From RBG-16-34-14 sp963798865 (GTDB lineage: Bacteria > Bacteroidota > Ignavibacteria > Ignavibacteriales > Ignavibacteriaceae), in the NCBI GenBank assembly GCA_963798865.1, contig CAWCVZ010000004.1, positions 1,178,001-1,242,000 of the forward strand: DNA of 64,000 nucleotides. The letters run 5' to 3'. The notes below the pieces were generated by a model, which had not been told where the DNA came from, made no database searches, and worked only from the letters and a program-made list of their open reading frames with translations. The translations under genes and the position numbers were made by a program. Positions 63,640 through 64,000 of the stretch are shown in pieces. How positions within the stretch are numbered: the stretch's first letter is position 1; the number at the start of each line of letters is the position of its first letter.

Positions 63640-64000
63640 ATGTATTTTTTAATTATCTTATTCCTTGCAGGTTACACTTCCCTACTATTTTCCCAGCAGT
63701 TTTCCGGCTGGCAGAATTTTACAGATATGAAAAATGTAAAATCTCTTTATGCTGATGGAAATCTTATTTGGGCTGCCTCAGATGGTGGAGTTTTTTCATA
63801 TAATATTGATAAAAGTTCATATTCCAAATTTGTTAAAGTTGATGGCTTAAATGGAGTTTTAATAAATGCTGTTACTGTTGATAAATATGGAAAAGTCTGG
63901 TTCGGCAGCAGTAATGGAATAATAGATGTCTATGATCCTCAATCCAAAACCTTCAGAAGTGTACTTGATATTTTTATCACGGATAAAAGTTCAAAAAAAA
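63640..64000 (+). CDS. PorZ-like / two-component-type beta-propeller protein, secreted (partial)
   Basis: The frame runs from ATG 63640 to the window edge; 120 residues are visible. A signal peptide (about 1-19, LIILFLAGYTSLLFSQ) is followed by propeller-like repeats (VKSLYADGNLIWAASDGGVF, then VTVDKYGKVWFGSSNGI). Such repeats are found in the N-terminal part of PorZ, the T9SS attachment protein, and in hybrid sensors of Bacteroidota. The identity cannot be settled because the C-terminus is missing. AAGGA lies upstream of the start. Confidence 0.7.
   Translation, partial: MYFLIILFLAGYTSLLFSQQFSGWQNFTDMKNVKSLYADGNLIWAASDGGVFSYNIDKSSYSKFVKVDGLNGVLINAVTVDKYGKVWFGSSNGIIDVYDPQSKTFRSVLDIFITDKSSKK

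Overview
The window is chromosomal DNA of a low-GC (roughly one third G+C by eye) Gram-negative bacterium of the Bacteroidota/Chlorobi group, most likely class Ignavibacteria. Pointers: a secreted protein ending in a type IX secretion sorting domain (NYPNPFNPST motif), a partial PorZ-like propeller gene at the right edge, SecD and SecF as separate genes, FtsX/MacB-type permeases of about 800 residues, ClpC, and promoters of TTGAC-N17-TAtAtT type rather than the -33/-7 promoters of Bacteroidia. No rRNA, tRNA, IS element or CRISPR array was seen.

Layout. 1-9.1 kb (minus): an ABC export operon with an HlyD-type adaptor, two LolD/MacB-type ATPases, a 100-residue unknown protein and three large permeases (the last cut by the window edge). 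Upstream lie a palindromic operator, a small zinc-ribbon gene (minus) and, on the plus strand, an NtrC-type regulator and NtrY-type kinase that probably control the exporter. 12.7-21.1 kb: an L,D-transpeptidase; an aldehyde dehydrogenase; a minus-strand operon of a frameshifted M64 peptidase, a DUF4032 kinase-like protein and a SpoIIE-type phosphatase; then pterin dehydratase, a TPR protein and pyrE. 21.1-36.8 kb: clpC; flotillin (floA), an unknown membrane protein and a UvrD-family helicase in overlapping order; a glycosyltransferase; nucleoside salvage (cdd, tdk, CNT transporter, purine nucleoside phosphorylase); secD-secF; a URO-D-family protein. 36.8-41.7 kb: polysaccharide deacetylase, PAP2 phosphatase, gene remnants, a surface-repeat protein, and an APC permease fused to EIIA-like and RCK_C-like domains.

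41.7-49.0 kb is the most striking block: three different SpoIIE-type phosphatases with membrane, PDZ and GAF sensory parts surround one STAS antagonist and one HATPase anti-sigma kinase, a multi-input partner-switching module. It is followed by a T9SS-secreted protein with eleven 29-residue repeats, an ECF sigma factor with an anti-sigma protein that has a very large periplasmic part, an orphan STAS protein, purA and an orphan histidine kinase. 56.1-64 kb: two copies of a hairpin element, aroB-aroK, a beta-barrel protein, a PpiD-like chaperone, a Crp/Fnr regulator with a clear promoter and operator, a PHP phosphoesterase, ribH and the PorZ-like fragment.

Several loci show decay or indels: the M64 gene is shifted inside its HExxH zinc motif, a LA_2272-like gene seems to have lost its signal peptide start by a poly-T indel, and fragments of a BON protein and of a four-helix-bundle (S23/IVS) protein remain. 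A GC-rich palindrome of about 30 bases has inserted in frame into one phosphatase gene.
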